A stretch of DNA of 64,000 nucleotides from Tigriopus japonicus (lineage: Eukaryota > Arthropoda > Copepoda > Harpacticoida > Harpacticidae): positions 11,950,290-12,014,289 of the forward strand of contig CM021316.1 of NCBI GenBank assembly GCA_010645155.1, given 5' to 3'. Both the position numbers and the translations under genes were made by a program. Shown piece after piece: positions 61,916 through 64,000 of the stretch; positions within the stretch are counted from its first letter, which is position 1, and every line of letters begins with the position of its first letter. The notes beneath the pieces are model-generated. The model was not told the DNA's origin, made no database searches, and saw only the letters and a list, made by a program, of their open reading frames with translations.

Positions 61916-62971
61916 ACCCCACTCTGGCATTGAGAACAATTATTGTATCTTTCTAGAGTTTGCTGTTTTTGCACAAGCAGACAGATGGTCCCCATCAATA
62001 GGGACATACATTTCGTTTATTTTGTGGGAGCAGTTTAAAAGTCTTTTTCGTCTGTACGGGCATTTAATTTGTCTTCTTTCTTATAAGCCAATTTTATTTG
62101 CCTTTTTGGTAAATTGATTCGATTTTTACGTCTTATGAGCATTTTTTTTTGTTTTGTCGTTTTATGGGAACTTTTATTCGTCTTTTTCGTTTAATCGGTC
62201 AATTTTATTCGTCTATATTCGTCTAATCGGGCAATTCTATTCGTCTTTTTTCGTTTAATTTAGCAGTTTTATTCATCTAAACTTCCTGTCCCTAGTCATG
62301 ATACTAGTTTCTAAAACTAAAGTTGGAGGAATGTTCATGTTTCAAATGAGCTCTAAAAATATCAGGGCTACCAGACTTATTCATGACAGTATTTTTGGCA
62401 TGAGTTTTGCTCTTTTGTTAATACTATGGCGGTAATAAGCAGACAAATATTTTAGCGTAAAAAAACACGAAACTCCCATCAAAACTGACGAAATTGAGGT
62501 TACCGTCATTGAACTTATAAGCAGCAAACTCATAGCAAATTTGTAAGTTTCACCGTACGAGGATTCACTTTTTATCATTTTTATTGGAGCAAAGTTCAAA
62601 ATTGGCTATTTCATTCAAAAAAGACATGAATTTTTCGACTTAAAGGTAAGATATGTAACAATTGAACTTTAGTATGTGCCAGGAACGACTGAATACTGCC
62701 AAGAAACCGTTACCGATTCAATGTCAATGGCGTTTAATATGGATTTCTATAATATTACTTGTTAGTTGTGATATTATAACGTAATCGTCAATAATTATGG
62801 TTCAAGGACAATTGGTCTTTGTAATTAGTCACTAATTACAAGGTTGAAGATCGCAACGGACTTTTGACATTGCGATACACACATTTCCTACTTCCAAAAT
62901 CATAGCAATTCCCGTGATCCGAAATGTTTGAAAGATGCCTCTTCCATAAAATCCTGGCTCTGGCTAATGAA

Positions 62972-63271
62972 TAGTGATTGACCGAAAGAGGGCTTAACCG
63001 AAACCGAAATCGAAAGCAGCTGACCACAAAATTACATATCTACAAAATTCGCTTAAAAATCAAATTGCTCATGTATTCGATGCTTTGGGTAATCGCAAAA
63101 TTAATGAGTCGGAAAACTAAAGTTTCAGAAGTTTTTTGGATCTAAAAGTCTTCGATTTTGTTGTCAAACTCCATTCTTTTTAGTGCCTGCCTACTTTCGG
63201 TAGGCAAAACCGAAACCGAAACCGAAATTTCTGCCGTTATTTTGGCCGAAAGTACTTTCAGTTCATTACTA
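62972..63271. mobile_element. hAT-like element, relative of 30896-31130
   Basis: It begins TAGTGATTGACCGAAAGAGG and ends AAAGTACTTTCAGTTCATTACTA. It has the same internal layout as the copy in the receptor intron: CCGAAACCGAAA, then AGCAGCTGAC, then inverted CCGTTATTTTGGCCGAAAG. No matching octamers are seen at the flanks. Confidence 0.65.
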
Positions 63272-64000
63272 TATATAATTGTTTGGTTATACATGCATAT
63301 GAAAAACCTTCTGAACAAAATACATATAACTATTGTGCTGTACGTTCAACATACATACATTGTTGAGTGACCCCTGAAAGAGCGAGCAACATGGCACAAA
63401 ACGATGGATCTTTTAAAGCCAAGACGTCTCACATCGACACTTATCATTTTTTCTCCACAAGTGCTTACCTAATATTGAACAATGAATAAGAGGCTAAGAG
63501 CAACATCTTTACTTTCCACGCTATTGGATTTTTACGAGTTTATTTCATTTCGCCCCCATTTTTTGAAACGTGCAGGGGTCGCCCAACATATTTTGTCTAA
63601 ATAAATCATAGGTTCATACAGGGTTGAAAAGTAACAAAACATGGAAAATAACATCTACTAATAAAAGACAAATCTTTTTTTCGATAATCAACATCAATCC
63701 TAAAATCGTGCATTTTTACGAATTACAAGCCCAGTCTACCTTTAGCCTGAATACTCTATGTAGCTTCGTGTTTGCCTCAAATTGTGGAGGGCATATCTAA
63801 TCTGACGTCAAAGCCAAGCCTGCATGAACGCTTCATTAACTGAGCTTCTCACCTCAAATTCCAACGTTGCTTCAAGGTGTCGTATCTCAATGATCAAAGG
63901 GCATTATTTTCTCTTAAGAGTTTACATCAAACGAGGTGAAAAACGTCTCTTTAATCTTAAATTTATTTATTAAAGAATAAACTCATTCCCGTATCTTAAT
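63272..64000. other. no recognised gene
   Basis: AT-rich sequence to the end of the window, with no ORF or repeat I can support. Confidence 0.4.

Larger units (their letters stand above)
60547..61926. mobile_element. nested AT-rich hAT-like element
   Basis: The left end CAGGGTTGGGGAGTAATTG is mirrored by CAAGTAATTGACCCCACTCTG on the right. Flanking octamers GCCATGAG (60539-60546) and GCATTGAG (61927-61934) match at 6 of 8. The interior is built of TAATTG motifs, a non-repetitive core near 60720-61200, and two satellites. Confidence 0.7.
60146..62294. mobile_element. hAT-like element, 2149 bp, with a nested element
   Basis: The left end TAGGGACAGGAACTTTAGAC is matched in reverse by the right end (TAGGGACAGGAAGTTTAGAT). 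It is flanked by an identical octamer GTCATGAT at 60138-60145 and 62295-62302. Both subterminal regions carry many TATTCGTC motifs with TTTTTCG spacers, inverted with respect to each other. A second element (60547-61926) sits inside. There is no transposase ORF. Confidence 0.88.

Overview
This window is animal nuclear DNA, not bacterial. Genes are split by short GT-AG introns, long stretches hold no gene, and small transposons and satellites are common. The protein-coding genes I recognise have arthropod-like family content. The reverse-transcriptase tails, mariner remnants and FMRFamide-type receptor would suit a crustacean, perhaps a copepod, but that placement is from memory and weak.

Four genes could be assembled exon by exon from the sequence, each with frames that join cleanly. 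(1) A SINHCAF/FAM60A homologue, a subunit of the SIN3-HDAC co-repressor, lies on the minus strand (2676-3705, 3 exons, 288 aa). (2) Rab21, an endosomal small GTPase, lies on the plus strand (17488-18328, 3 exons, 238 aa). Its prenylation cysteine pair is 22 residues from the predicted C-terminus. (3) Uroporphyrinogen decarboxylase of haem synthesis lies on the minus strand (18597-20676, 6 exons, 359 aa), tail to tail with Rab21. (4) An FMRFamide-receptor-like GPCR lies on the minus strand (24884-40307, 5 coding exons, 462 aa), with introns full of transposon debris. These genes are unrelated in function and show no operon-like organisation.

By region: 1-700 holds a possible small spliced ORF. 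3.7-17.4 kb is richer in GC and mostly unassigned, with a few coding-like islands (13.46-13.67 kb, 14.73-15.33 kb, and a splice-bounded minus exon at 15653-15776). 17.4-20.7 kb is the compact Rab21/UROD pair. 20.7-24.9 kb is intergenic with a satellite-bearing element. 24.9-40.3 kb is the receptor gene. 40.3-64 kb contains no gene I can recognise and is mostly repeats.

The clearest story in the right half is mobile DNA. At least nine non-autonomous elements have terminal inverted repeats and exact or degraded 8-bp target duplications, as expected of hAT transposons. They include a three-level nest (hAT inside a MITE inside a LINE tail, 43.3-45.0 kb) whose empty site is preserved in a second LINE copy at 54.6 kb, and a two-level nest carrying two satellites (60.1-62.3 kb). 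There are also a foldback family, a tRNA-derived SINE with a long CAAA tail, and broken Tc1 and mariner transposases. I found no intact transposase and no convincing undescribed biological system. The points most worth checking are the Rab21 C-terminus, the nested elements and the coding-like islands.
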